Shown: positions 1 through 6,107 of the stretch, piece after piece | Layout of the letters: the number at the start of each line of letters is the position of its first letter | Numbering within the stretch: position 1 is the stretch's first letter | Assembly (NCBI GenBank): GCA_002412885.1 | Contig: DHVX01000005.1 | Span: 1-7,259 of the forward strand | Direction of reading: 5' to 3' | Length of the DNA: 7,259 bases | Source: Bacteroidales bacterium UBA5197 | GTDB lineage: Bacteria; Bacteroidota; Bacteroidia; Bacteroidales; Lentimicrobiaceae | Program-made: the position numbers and the translations under genes | The notes under the pieces: generated by a model | The model's database searches: none | Told to the model about the DNA's origin: nothing | Seen by the model: only the letters and a program-made list of their open reading frames with translations

Positions 1-77
1 AACTCAGCATGACAGGGGGACGATTGCTTTCGTGTTTTCAGGCACATTTATTTGCAGAAAGTCCTGTTAATAGGCTA

Positions 78-142
78 CTCCCCCGGCGCCTGAGCCTGCC
101 TGCCGCGCAGTCAGGCAGGCGCAGTCGAATGCTGAGGGGGAG
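78..142. repeat. nested G+C-rich inverted repeat downstream of ATPase 1
   Basis: GCCTGCCTG (94-102) and CAGGCAGGC (112-120) form a perfect 9-base stem with a 9-base loop. Outside it CTCCCCC (78-84) is inverted as GGGGGAG (136-142), and CTCAGCAT (3-10) as ATGCTGAG (129-136). A competing pairing GCGCCTG/CAGGCGC also exists. It is about 70 bases beyond the ATPase 1 stop and lacks a T-tract, so a simple terminator is unlikely. The rest of 1-190 holds no supported gene. Confidence 0.7.
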
Positions 143-190
143 GCAGAGTGGGTACTACTTGAACCGGGGAGTTTATTTCGAAAGATTCAC

Positions 191-1528
191 TTATGAGTTT
201 CCTGAAAAGTTTTCAATAGCATACAAAGGATAAATTTCAATATCACCCATTCTTCCGAAATTTTCCAATGAAGTGCGTACTCCAAACCTCGATTTTTTTA
301 TATCCATAAAACGATAAAGACTTTGCATTGACCCTTTTGTTCCAGCCTTTACTTCAATTGGAATGATTGTATCACTTTTTGAATGTACATAATCTATTTC
401 AGCTTGAGCACCTTTTTCAAGACGAAGCCAATAATATAGTTCCTGACGTTCATAGCAGCTCCCATATTTCAACAGCTCCAGGCCTGTAAAAACTTCTGCC
501 AATGATCCTTTATTCACTAAATTGACATCCGTTGACAGAAGAACATTGTCCATATCAAGATTCAGCAACCTTTGCAATAATCCAGTATCCAGAAAAATAT
601 ATTTGCGAAACTTTGTATTTACCTCAGCACCCAGCGGCACACCATTAGCTGAAGTATGCGTTACAGGCACAATAATTCCTGCCATCGAAAGCAATTCCAA
701 AGCCTCTTTAATTTTAATTGATTCCATCTCAGCAGATACTTGAGAGTAAACAAACTTACAACCCGATTGTAAAGCTACCGAACGAAGTGTTTGCTGTAAA
801 ATCATTGGAACTATTCGTTTTTTATACTTTGCAAAATCATCAATATATGTTTCTAAAATGTCGTTTTGTATGAGGCGGCAGGCTAAATAATCCGATTTTT
901 CAATCCATGTTTTTACACTCTCGGGCATACCCCCAACCAATAAGAAAGTGCGCAGGTAATCTGCCAATTTTTTGTGAAGGGCTTCCAATATTGGTTGTTC
1001 AGTGGTTGCTCTGCGTTTTTCTTCAAGCAACCTATCCAACCCCTGCGCTTGCAAAAACTCATTAAACGAGAAGGGATAGAGATACAATGAACGTATGCGG
1101 CCAACACCAAAAGAAGGTATTTCTTCTAAAGCAAATTCTAACAGTGATCCTGCTGCAATAACATGAAGTTCGGGATATTCCTCGTAAAAAAAACGCAACG
1201 AAGCTATAGCAGGTAAACAGGCTTGTATTTCATCGAAAAACAGAAGTGTTTTACCCGCTTGAATGGGTAAATTATAGATAGCCGATAATTTACTGCAAAT
1301 TTCTTTAGGGTTTAGTGAGGCGCTAAACAGTTGCTTAATATCAGGATTGCGTTCAAAATTCACTTCTAAAAAGAAATCGAATGTTGCGCCTAAGTGCCGC
1401 ACAGCTGATGATTTTCCAACTTGTCGGGCACCACGTAGCAACAGAGGCTTATGATGCATGTCCTCTTTCCATGCCTTTAAATGGAGGTCAATAACTCTCG
1501 GAAAATAAGGAATTTTATTTTGTGGCAT
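191..1528 (-). CDS. AAA ATPase, AAA_14 + DUF4143 type (ATPase 1)
   Basis: This 445-residue protein is a predicted cytoplasmic ATP-binding protein of the AAA_14/DUF4143 family, whose physiological role is not established. A Walker A loop (GARQVGKS, residues 33-40) is followed by Walker B (LLFFDEIQ, 95-102; D99, E100) and a sensor-1-like AAGS (125-128). The DUF4143 signature GGMPE is at 199-203. The C-terminal region resembles a PD-(D/E)XK nuclease fold: a helix with E345, then AEID (376-379), then IEVK (391-394), so the acidic residues and the lysine of the motif are all present. Length is typical and the frame is intact. The ATG at 1528 is the natural start because Walker A follows about 30 residues later. 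It lies 240 bases downstream of ATPase 2. It is clearly not a recent duplicate of ATPases 2 or 3, since only the motifs match. Family assignment is firm; function is unknown. Confidence 0.9.
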   Translation of the reverse strand: MPQNKIPYFPRVIDLHLKAWKEDMHHKPLLLRGARQVGKSSAVRHLGATFDFFLEVNFERNPDIKQLFSASLNPKEICSKLSAIYNLPIQAGKTLLFFDEIQACLPAIASLRFFYEEYPELHVIAAGSLLEFALEEIPSFGVGRIRSLYLYPFSFNEFLQAQGLDRLLEEKRRATTEQPILEALHKKLADYLRTFLLVGGMPESVKTWIEKSDYLACRLIQNDILETYIDDFAKYKKRIVPMILQQTLRSVALQSGCKFVYSQVSAEMESIKIKEALELLSMAGIIVPVTHTSANGVPLGAEVNTKFRKYIFLDTGLLQRLLNLDMDNVLLSTDVNLVNKGSLAEVFTGLELLKYGSCYERQELYYWLRLEKGAQAEIDYVHSKSDTIIPIEVKAGTKGSMQSLYRFMDIKKSRFGVRTSLENFGRMGDIEIYPLYAIENFSGNS

Positions 1529-1549
1529 TTTGATGCTGATTAGTTAGCG

Positions 1550-1557
1550 TAAAAGTA
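1550..1557 (-). promoter_or_regulatory. possible -7 box for ATPase 1
   Basis: On the minus strand this reads TACTTTTA, one mismatch from the Bacteroidota -7 consensus TAnnTTTG, and it lies about 20 bases before the ATG of ATPase 1. No -33 TTTG is found at the expected distance; a TTTG lies about 25 bases upstream. This is a weak call. Confidence 0.3.
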
Positions 1558-1656
1558 ATGATTATCTGGAAAAGTACCACCACAAATATTATATTTTACC
1601 AGAAATATATAATCACAAATTCGACAAAATTCCCTAAAAAGACCACCGGGACAAAG

Positions 1657-1728
1657 ATTCAAAGATTCAAAGATTCAAGGATTCAAAGATTCAAGGATTC
1701 AAGGATTCAAGGATTCAAGGATTCAAAG
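1657..1728. repeat. ATTCAARG octamer array, 9 units
   Basis: Nine exact 8-base units run without interruption, alternating between ATTCAAAG and ATTCAAGG, and the array ends in ATTTAATA. It lies between ATPase 2 and ATPase 1. It is preceded by the 13-mer CGGGACAAAGATT (1647-1659), which recurs next to a hairpin at 3382-3394. It is followed by ACTATCGACT (1736-1745), a word seen again at 3239-3248 and 3526-3535. All variation is at one position (A or G), so the copies are either young or homogenised. There is no spacer sequence, so it is not a CRISPR array. Confidence 0.95.
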
Positions 1729-1768
1729 ATTTAATACTATCGACTGCTCTATTTATCGCATCAAGCAC

Positions 1769-3022
1769 TTATTTGCCCAACGAAGCCAACGAAATCACAT
1801 TTATTCCATCAGGTCGCGTGAAACTCATTCCTGTTCCGGTTATAATATTCAAAGATGTCGGTTTACTGTACTTTTTCTCATCAATCAGTTTGTTAAATTT
1901 CAGCAGATTGTTTGCAGCTTCATCGAGCATGCCTATTCCGAGTTTAACTTCAAATGCAGCCCATGCCCCACTATTTTGTTGTATGATTGCATCTACTTCT
2001 AAACCTGTTGAGTCTCTATAATGAAAAATTTCGGCATCACTTGCTCTGCCATACATTTTAAGTTCATGATATACAAGCGATTCAAATAAAAATCCACAAT
2101 ATTTCAAATCGTTCATCAATCTTTTTTTATCTAATTTTAATGCAGCAATTGCAAGAGATACATCACAAAAGTGTCTTTTAGGAGATTTGCGTAATGAACT
2201 GGTCGAACGTATGTGTGTGTTAAATGCGGATTGTTCTTCAAATATCATCAATTGCGACAATGCATTCAGATAATCAATAATTGTTGGACGGGATAAATCC
2301 GTATTTTCAAAAGCTTTGATATCTTTTTCTAAAGTAGTGTTATCAACTAAAGTTGCAATATTTCTGGCAATTGAACGAAGCAAAGAACGAACTTTTTGAG
2401 GATCACGTTTCACATTTGAAACCCGGCTCATATCTACCTCTGCCAACAAATCGATATAGCTTCTGTTTAACAGGATAGCTTCATTGAGAGAAGTGTTAAG
2501 CAATGCTGGCCAACCTCCTTTAATCATTCTTTCAACAATCATTTCAATGGATAGACTATTGTCTGAGTACGCTATTGCCTCGCCATGCAATAATGAATTG
2601 AAGCTTACTATTCCTGACGAATAGCCCATTTCCTGCCATGACATTGTCTGCATTTCAACAATAGTAAATCTTCCGGCTCCACTATGCAATTTTATTTCTT
2701 CTTCAGGATTTGCTGAGCCAGTCAAAATAAATTGAGCTTTCTTTTTTCTGTCATCCACTTCGTGCCTGACATAATTCCACAATTTAGGCTGTTCCTGCCA
2801 CTCATCAATTAATCGGGGTGTTTTTCCTTGAAGTAAGATTTTGGGATCAATGCTCATTACGACGGGTACCTGTTCATCCTGGTCAACGTGGATCATACTT
2901 TCTGCAAATTGTTTGGCAGTTTCAGTTTTTCCACAAGATTTAGGACCTTTAATCAATAAAGCTCCGGAGGCTTGCAGCTTTTGCTTTATTTCTTCTTCTA
3001 CTATTCTTGAAAAGTACTTCAT
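1769..3022 (-). CDS. AAA ATPase, AAA_14 + DUF4143 type (ATPase 2)
   Basis: This 417-residue protein is the second predicted ATPase of the AAA_14/DUF4143 group. Walker A is GPKSCGKT (26-33). Walker B is LIDEWQE (71-77; D73, E74), the shorter form found in the subfamily where the acidic pair is followed by a tryptophan. Sensor 1 is TGS (101-103), and the DUF4143 signature is GGWPALL (169-175). The C-terminal nuclease-like region keeps E314, EVD (342-344) and FEVK (357-360), so the PD-(D/E)XK residues look intact. The frame is open throughout and the length is normal. The ATG at 3022 follows a good TAnnTTTG box by about 20 bases, which supports this start and separate transcription. The long repeat-filled gap on its upstream side separates it from ATPase 3. 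The cellular role is unknown; nuclease activity is only an inference from the motif. Confidence 0.9.
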   Translation of the reverse strand: MKYFSRIVEEEIKQKLQASGALLIKGPKSCGKTETAKQFAESMIHVDQDEQVPVVMSIDPKILLQGKTPRLIDEWQEQPKLWNYVRHEVDDRKKKAQFILTGSANPEEEIKLHSGAGRFTIVEMQTMSWQEMGYSSGIVSFNSLLHGEAIAYSDNSLSIEMIVERMIKGGWPALLNTSLNEAILLNRSYIDLLAEVDMSRVSNVKRDPQKVRSLLRSIARNIATLVDNTTLEKDIKAFENTDLSRPTIIDYLNALSQLMIFEEQSAFNTHIRSTSSLRKSPKRHFCDVSLAIAALKLDKKRLMNDLKYCGFLFESLVYHELKMYGRASDAEIFHYRDSTGLEVDAIIQQNSGAWAAFEVKLGIGMLDEAANNLLKFNKLIDEKKYSKPTSLNIITGTGMSFTRPDGINVISLASLGK

Positions 3023-3041
3023 ACTTGCTTCATTTACAGCA

Positions 3042-3049
3042 CAAAGATA
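3042..3049 (-). promoter_or_regulatory. -7 promoter box for ATPase 2
   Basis: The minus strand reads TATCTTTG, a full match to the Bacteroidota -7 element TAnnTTTG, ending 19 bases before the ATG. There is no clear TTTG at the -33 position. Instead, the nearest of three direct repeats (3066-3080) covers that site, so a DNA-binding protein there could control access of RNA polymerase. Confidence 0.6.
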
Positions 3050-3065
3050 CGGAAATATTTGTAAT

Positions 3066-3126
3066 TTTACACTTTATCAGGTTTTTATTTTACACTTTAT
3101 GAGCCATTTGCTTTACACTTTATAAG
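3066..3126 (-). promoter_or_regulatory. three 15-base direct repeats at 23-base spacing, possible operator
   Basis: On the minus strand the motif CTNATAAAGTGTAAA occurs at 3112-3126, 3089-3103 and 3066-3080, identical except for its third base (T, C, G). The starts are exactly 23 bases apart, separated by 8-base spacers that do not resemble each other. The copies lie directly upstream of the TATCTTTG box of ATPase 2. Iterated sites at about two helical turns suggest a cooperative protein-binding site. The leftmost edge of an ATTCAARG array abuts the outermost copy. No known regulator is recognised. Confidence 0.6.
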
Positions 3127-3174
3127 ATTCAAGGATTCAAAGATTCAAAGATTCAAGGATTCAAGGATTAAAAG
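3127..3174. repeat. ATTCAARG octamer array, 5 units plus a degenerate one
   Basis: Five perfect 8-base units (three ATTCAAGG, two ATTCAAAG) are followed by one variant, ATTAAAAG. It is the same family as the array at 1657-1728 and starts immediately after the 23-base-spaced direct repeats. It begins a mosaic of arrays that runs to the end of ATPase 3. Confidence 0.95.
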
Positions 3175-3180
3175 ATTCCA

Positions 3181-3215
3181 ATTTCTAAAGACTAATTTCT
3201 AATTTCTAAAGGCTA
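3181..3215. repeat. ATTTCTA / AAGRCTA heptamer array
   Basis: Five consecutive 7-base units are in register: ATTTCTA, AAGACTA, ATTTCTA, ATTTCTA, AAGGCTA. All end in CTA. This is a more degenerate array than its neighbours, but the 7-base period is kept across the unit change. Confidence 0.8.
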
Positions 3216-3223
3216 AAGTCCTG

Positions 3224-3249
3224 GACTATTGACTATTGACTATCGACTT
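3224..3249. repeat. GACTATT heptamer array, 3 units plus partial
   Basis: Two GACTATT units are followed by GACTATC and a partial GACTT, all in a 7-base register. The junction word ACTATCGACT also occurs at 1736-1745 and 3526-3535, the latter inside the last codons of ATPase 3. Confidence 0.85.
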
Positions 3250-3257
3250 CTTTAAGT

Positions 3258-3292
3258 GAAAAGTGAAAAACGAAAAACGAAAAGTGAGAAGT
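3258..3292. repeat. GAAAAGT heptamer array, 5 units
   Basis: Five consecutive 7-base units are present: GAAAAGT, GAAAAAC twice, GAAAAGT and GAGAAGT. The same unit, in the opposite orientation, forms the array at 6511-6552 that encodes the end of the exosortase. Confidence 0.9.
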
Positions 3293-3322
3293 AAAGATTT
3301 AAAGATTAGCTTCGCTGAGCTC

Positions 3323-3341
3323 TCCCGCAAAAGAGGCGGGA
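3323..3341. repeat. small hairpin TCCCGC/GCGGGA
   Basis: A 6-base perfect stem (3323-3328 with 3336-3341) encloses the 7-base loop AAAAGAG. No T-run follows on either strand, so it is not a convincing terminator. It is present in one of two flanking direct-repeat copies and absent from the other. Confidence 0.65.
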
Positions 3342-3370
3342 CAGGCTCTTCGGTCGGTTCAAAGATTCAA

Positions 3371-3386
3371 TCCCGAAGTTTCGGGA
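3371..3386. repeat. small hairpin TCCCGAA/TTCGGGA
   Basis: Seven bases are perfectly inverted around GT; in practice this would be a 6-base stem with the loop AGTT. It is followed by CAAAGATT, the same junction sequence as that before the octamer array at 1657. No T-tract follows it. Confidence 0.65.
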
Positions 3387-3460
3387 CAAAGATTAGCTTC
3401 GCTGAGCTCCCTTCGGTCGGTTCAAGGATAGAAACATTCAAAGACTCGTGGTTCTAATTT

Positions 3461-3502
3461 CCTCCGACCTCTGTCCTCAGCCCTCTGCCCTCTGCCCTCT
3501 CT
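3461..3502. repeat. CCTCTGN heptamer array (AGAGGTC family), 6 units
   Basis: Six 7-base units in strict register all begin CCTC: CCTCCGA, CCTCTGT, CCTCAGC, CCTCTGC twice, and CCTCTCT. Read on the minus strand it is the same family as the AGAGGTC arrays at 6154-6181 and 6213-6246. It lies directly downstream of the ATPase 3 stop codon, and its last unit merges into the hairpin element 3496-3527. Confidence 0.9.
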
Positions 3503-3527
3503 CGTTATCATTTCGCGCTCCCGAGAC
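3496..3527 (-). repeat. 32-base hairpin element, copy B (holds the ATPase 3 stop codon)
   Basis: Minus-strand reading begins GTCTCGGGA and ends GATAACGAGAGAGG, with TCTCG/CGAGA able to pair. The first 9 and last 14 bases are identical to copy A at 6186-6217, and the 9-base middle differs. Both copies continue into an AGAGGTC-family array. The TGA of ATPase 3 (3508-3510) lies within this element. Confidence 0.85.
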
Positions 3528-4782
3528 TATCGACTAAAAAGTCCTTTAAATGAACCTGTTCTATTCCCTGGTAGCTCGTGCCTGAATTTACCTCATCCAT
3601 GGTTACCACATATTTACGATAATTATCGTCTATTTTAAGTAAATTTCCAAACTCACGGTGAACAGTGTTTTCATCGGTAAGCAAATAACAAACCTGTATA
3701 TATATTGTGATACCTGCTTTTTGAGCAACGAAATCAATTTCGTAATTTCCTGCCTGGCCGGTAAAAACACTGAATCCCTGTTGTATTAAATGAAGATATA
3801 CAGCATTTTCCATCAATTTACCGATATCTTTACGTTTATCATACCCTCTGATGGCATTCCGCAATCCGATATCTTCAAAATAATACTTCTCGCCCACTTC
3901 GAAAATGCGAAGACCAGCGATATCGTAACGGGGTACTTTATGGATAAAATATGCAGCTGCCAAAGGTTTCAAATAATTCAAAACTGCCTGAGTGGTAACC
4001 GCATCACGTTGCGATTTAAGATATTTAGCTATATTGCTTGCCGAAAATATACTCCCGACATTATCAGCCAAAAATGCAGTCAGGTTTTCGAGAAACCTTA
4101 TATTCCTGATGCCTTCGCGGGCAACAACATCTTTTAAGAGAATGGTTGAATAAACATTTCGCAGGTATTCGTAAACGGCGTATTCTTCCAACCCAATGGT
4201 TTTCAGATAAGGCATGCCTCCCATGGAAAGGTAGGCGTTAAGCGTTGTTACATTATTTTCGAGTCCGAAGAAATTTAAAAACTCATTATACCCAAGCGAA
4301 TGTACCTTTATTTCGATATATCGGCCAGCTAAAAAAGTGGCCAGTTCGCCCGAAAGCATATTTGCATTGCTGCCACTGCAATAAATATCGCAACAATTCT
4401 CAGCCAATAAACTGCGGAGCGTTTTTTCCCAGCCCTGGATATCCTGTATTTCATCAACGAACAAAAAATTGCTTACCCCTGCTTTCAGATTTTCTTTTAC
4501 GTAATTGTACAATACATCCTCGTTGGTTATATATTCATATTGTTTCAACTCCTTATTCAGATAAATAATATGGGCATCAGGTAACATATTAAGTATATCC
4601 TGTATAAACTGAAACAGAATGAAACTTTTACCTACCCTGCGCTGGCCGGTTATTACCTTGATTATCTCTTTACCCATAAAGGGCTTGACCCGTTCGGAAT
4701 ATACAGGACGGCGAATAAAAGGACGATAGCCAACAATTTCATCTATTATCATATACGAATTGTTTGTTAATTCACGGTTCAT
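3508..4782 (-). CDS. AAA ATPase, AAA_14 + DUF4143 type (ATPase 3), degenerate nuclease-like motif
   Basis: This 424-residue predicted ATPase is the third of the AAA_14/DUF4143 group. Walker A is GQRRVGKS (46-53), Walker B is FLFVDEIQ (106-113; D110, E111), and a sensor-like SGSNA is at 136-140. The signature GGMP is at 188-191. The C-terminal nuclease-like region has E325 and EID (348-350), but the expected ExK is IQVC (362-365), so the lysine is lost and catalysis there is unlikely. The last codons, including the C-terminal VDSLGSAK, lie in repeat sequence shared with other loci. The start is uncertain: a second in-frame Met (residue 11) lies in a 19-base sequence duplicated at the first start. 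ATG at 4782 has a TATTTTTG box just upstream, which favours it. The role is unknown. Confidence 0.9.
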   Translation of the reverse strand: MNRELTNNSYMIIDEIVGYRPFIRRPVYSERVKPFMGKEIIKVITGQRRVGKSFILFQFIQDILNMLPDAHIIYLNKELKQYEYITNEDVLYNYVKENLKAGVSNFLFVDEIQDIQGWEKTLRSLLAENCCDIYCSGSNANMLSGELATFLAGRYIEIKVHSLGYNEFLNFFGLENNVTTLNAYLSMGGMPYLKTIGLEEYAVYEYLRNVYSTILLKDVVAREGIRNIRFLENLTAFLADNVGSIFSASNIAKYLKSQRDAVTTQAVLNYLKPLAAAYFIHKVPRYDIAGLRIFEVGEKYYFEDIGLRNAIRGYDKRKDIGKLMENAVYLHLIQQGFSVFTGQAGNYEIDFVAQKAGITIYIQVCYLLTDENTVHREFGNLLKIDDNYRKYVVTMDEVNSGTSYQGIEQVHLKDFLVDSLGSAK

Positions 4783-4796
4783 CTATTATGATATAC
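4738..4796 (-). repeat. 19-base direct duplication around the ATPase 3 start
   Basis: The minus strand reads GTATATSATAATAGATGAA at 4778-4796 and again at 4738-4756, with one mismatch in 19 bases and a 40-base offset. The outer copy supplies the ATG used as start. The inner copy supplies in-frame Met11. The duplication may have extended the N terminus by ten residues or created a second start. Confidence 0.75.
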
Positions 4797-4803
4797 AAAA
4801 ATA
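4796..4803 (-). promoter_or_regulatory. -7 promoter box for ATPase 3
   Basis: The minus strand reads TATTTTTG, a full match to TAnnTTTG, about 13 bases before the ATG at 4782 and about 43 before Met11. The short distance to the first ATG would give a very short leader. No -33 TTTG is visible. Confidence 0.5.
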
Positions 4804-4870
4804 GTATAATTTATGGAAATGTGTAGTTATTTTTCAATAATTTTTTGTCGTTGAGTAGTTTATAAGAACG

Positions 4871-4904
4871 GGGACGAGGGACGGTAAGTAGGGACGAGGG
4901 TAAC
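4871..4904. repeat. GGGACGA heptamer array, short and degenerate
   Basis: GGGACGA and GGGACGG are followed by six bases (TAAGTA), then GGGACGA and GGGTAAC. It lies between the aminotransferase stop and ATPase 3. Although short, it keeps the 7-base period seen in the other arrays. The remainder of the gap (4783-4925) is A+T-rich, with no hairpin terminator visible. Confidence 0.6.
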
Positions 4905-4925
4905 TGTCCTCTTTTTAAAGGAATA

Positions 4926-6104
4926 TCAGCCAGCAAAAACCTTTTCCAATACTTCAAAAATGCGGGAAAAGTCTTCGTTGGTGAGGTTGGAGCCGGAGGG
5001 GAGACAGAGCCCTTCTTCAAAGAGTTTTTCTGATGTGCCGTCACCAAAAAACGGGGAGCCTTCGAATACCGGTTGCAGGTGCATGGGTTTCCAAAGTGGA
5101 CGCGATTCTATGTTTTCTGATTCCAGCGCAAGGCGCAAGGTTTCGCGGGTGATGCCCTTGTTTTTATCCGGGATTATGGTGATGGATGTTAACCAGCGGT
5201 TGGCATATGCATCTGATGCACACGGCTGCAGTTTTATCTGGTAACCAAGTGCGTTTTTTTCTGCAAAGTATTTTTCATAACGGGCAAAGTTTGCACGACG
5301 TGCGGCGATTCTGTCTTCAAGTACTTCCATCTGGCCACGACCGATACCTGCAACTATGTTGCTCATGCGGTAGTTGTATCCAATATGGCTGTGCTGATAG
5401 TGCGGGGCATTGTCGCGTGCCTGGGTTGCCAGAAAACGGGCTTTTGCGATGGCTTCGCTGTTGTTTGAGATCAATGCACCGCCACCGCTGGTAGTGATGA
5501 TTTTGTTGCCGTTGAAGCTGAGTATGCCGAACTTGCCGAATGATCCGCACATGCGTCCGCCAATGGATGATCCCAAAGCTTCGGCGGCATCTTCTATTAC
5601 CGGGATGTTGTATTTGCCGGCAATCTGCATTATTTCATCCATTTTTGCCGGCACGCCGTATAAATGCACAGGTATAATGGCTTTGGGAAGTGCCGGTGGC
5701 ATTTTCATGCCCATATGCATGGCTTCTCCGCTGATGCATGCCTGTATGGCGCGCTCCAACTGCTCCGGACTCATATTCCAGGTGTCGGGTTCACTGTCGA
5801 TAAATACGGGTATGGCGCCCTGGTATGCGATTGGATTGGCCGATGCCGAGAAAGTGAAGCTCTGGCAGATTACCATATCTCCCGGTTTTACATCGAGAAG
5901 AATCAGTGATAGGTGTATGGCTGCAGTGCCGGAACTCAGTGCTGCGGCATGTTTTACTCCGGTGTAATCCTGCAGGTCTTGTTCAAATCCGTTTACATTG
6001 GGACCCAAAGGTGCAACCCAGTTGGTTTCAAAGGCTTCGGTTACATATTTTTGTTCGCTGCCACCCATGTGAGGGGAGGAGAGCCATATTTTTGGTTTAG
6101 ACAT
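4926..6104 (-). CDS. DegT/DnrJ/EryC1/StrS PLP-dependent sugar aminotransferase
   Basis: This 392-residue cytoplasmic enzyme is predicted to transfer an amino group, usually from glutamate, to a nucleotide-linked keto-sugar for surface glycan or exopolysaccharide synthesis. It most resembles the UDP-N-acetylbacillosamine transaminase (PglE/EpsN) branch, but the exact sugar cannot be read from sequence. The N-terminal segment has NWVAPLGPNV (28-37). SGT (58-60) is the PLP-phosphate loop. EDAAEALGS (171-179) contains the ring-contacting acid D172. SFNGNK (196-201) holds the Schiff-base lysine K201, followed by TTSGGGA. NYRMSNI (244-250) is conserved. Length is normal for the family. ATG at 6104 is chosen; an in-frame TTG three codons upstream lies inside an ATTCAARG array and would add only three residues. 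The gene is visibly more G+C-rich than the ATPases, suggesting a different origin. Stop is followed by a 143-base gap. Confidence 0.93.
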   Translation of the reverse strand: MSKPKIWLSSPHMGGSEQKYVTEAFETNWVAPLGPNVNGFEQDLQDYTGVKHAAALSSGTAAIHLSLILLDVKPGDMVICQSFTFSASANPIAYQGAIPVFIDSEPDTWNMSPEQLERAIQACISGEAMHMGMKMPPALPKAIIPVHLYGVPAKMDEIMQIAGKYNIPVIEDAAEALGSSIGGRMCGSFGKFGILSFNGNKIITTSGGGALISNNSEAIAKARFLATQARDNAPHYQHSHIGYNYRMSNIVAGIGRGQMEVLEDRIAARRANFARYEKYFAEKNALGYQIKLQPCASDAYANRWLTSITIIPDKNKGITRETLRLALESENIESRPLWKPMHLQPVFEGSPFFGDGTSEKLFEEGLCLPSGSNLTNEDFSRIFEVLEKVFAG

Positions 6105-6107
6105 AGG

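Larger units (their letters stand above)
3301..3425. repeat. two-copy direct repeat, one copy carrying a hairpin insert
   Basis: A 22-base segment occurs exactly at 3301-3322 and 3388-3409; its core is GATTAGCTTCGCTGAGCTC. Both copies lead to the 15-mer CTTCGGTCGGTTCAA (3348-3362 and 3411-3425). In copy 1 the two parts are separated by 25 bases (3323-3347) containing a TCCCGC/GCGGGA hairpin. In copy 2 they are separated by a single C. Between the copies lies a second hairpin, TCCCGAA/TTCGGGA (3371-3386). No gene is supported in 3023-3507; this whole gap is repeat mosaic. Confidence 0.85.

Noticed and set aside
94..120. Rho-independent terminator of ATPase 1
   Set aside because: The stem is strong, but it lies about 70 bases after the stop and no T-run follows it on the minus strand.
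9..233. 74-residue plus-strand open frame at the left end
   Set aside because: It runs through the palindrome and into the end of ATPase 1, with no domain or promoter.
1657..1728. CRISPR array
   Set aside because: The units are 8 bases, contiguous and without spacers, and no cas gene is present.
3066..3126. CRISPR-like or iteron origin
   Set aside because: Only three 15-base copies with 8-base spacers exist, with no replication initiator or cas gene. A regulatory site before the promoter fits better.
3263..3457. 64-residue plus-strand open frame in the repeat mosaic
   Set aside because: It is made entirely of heptamer array and direct-repeat sequence (the peptide KISFAEL appears twice because the DNA is duplicated). 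It has no promoter or recognisable domain.
191..4782. Tandem duplication as the origin of the three ATPases
   Set aside because: Outside the ATPase and DUF4143 motifs the proteins do not match each other, so they are separate subfamilies.
5410..5967. 185-residue plus-strand open frame
   Set aside because: It is antisense to the well-supported aminotransferase, and its composition reflects the codon pattern of that gene.
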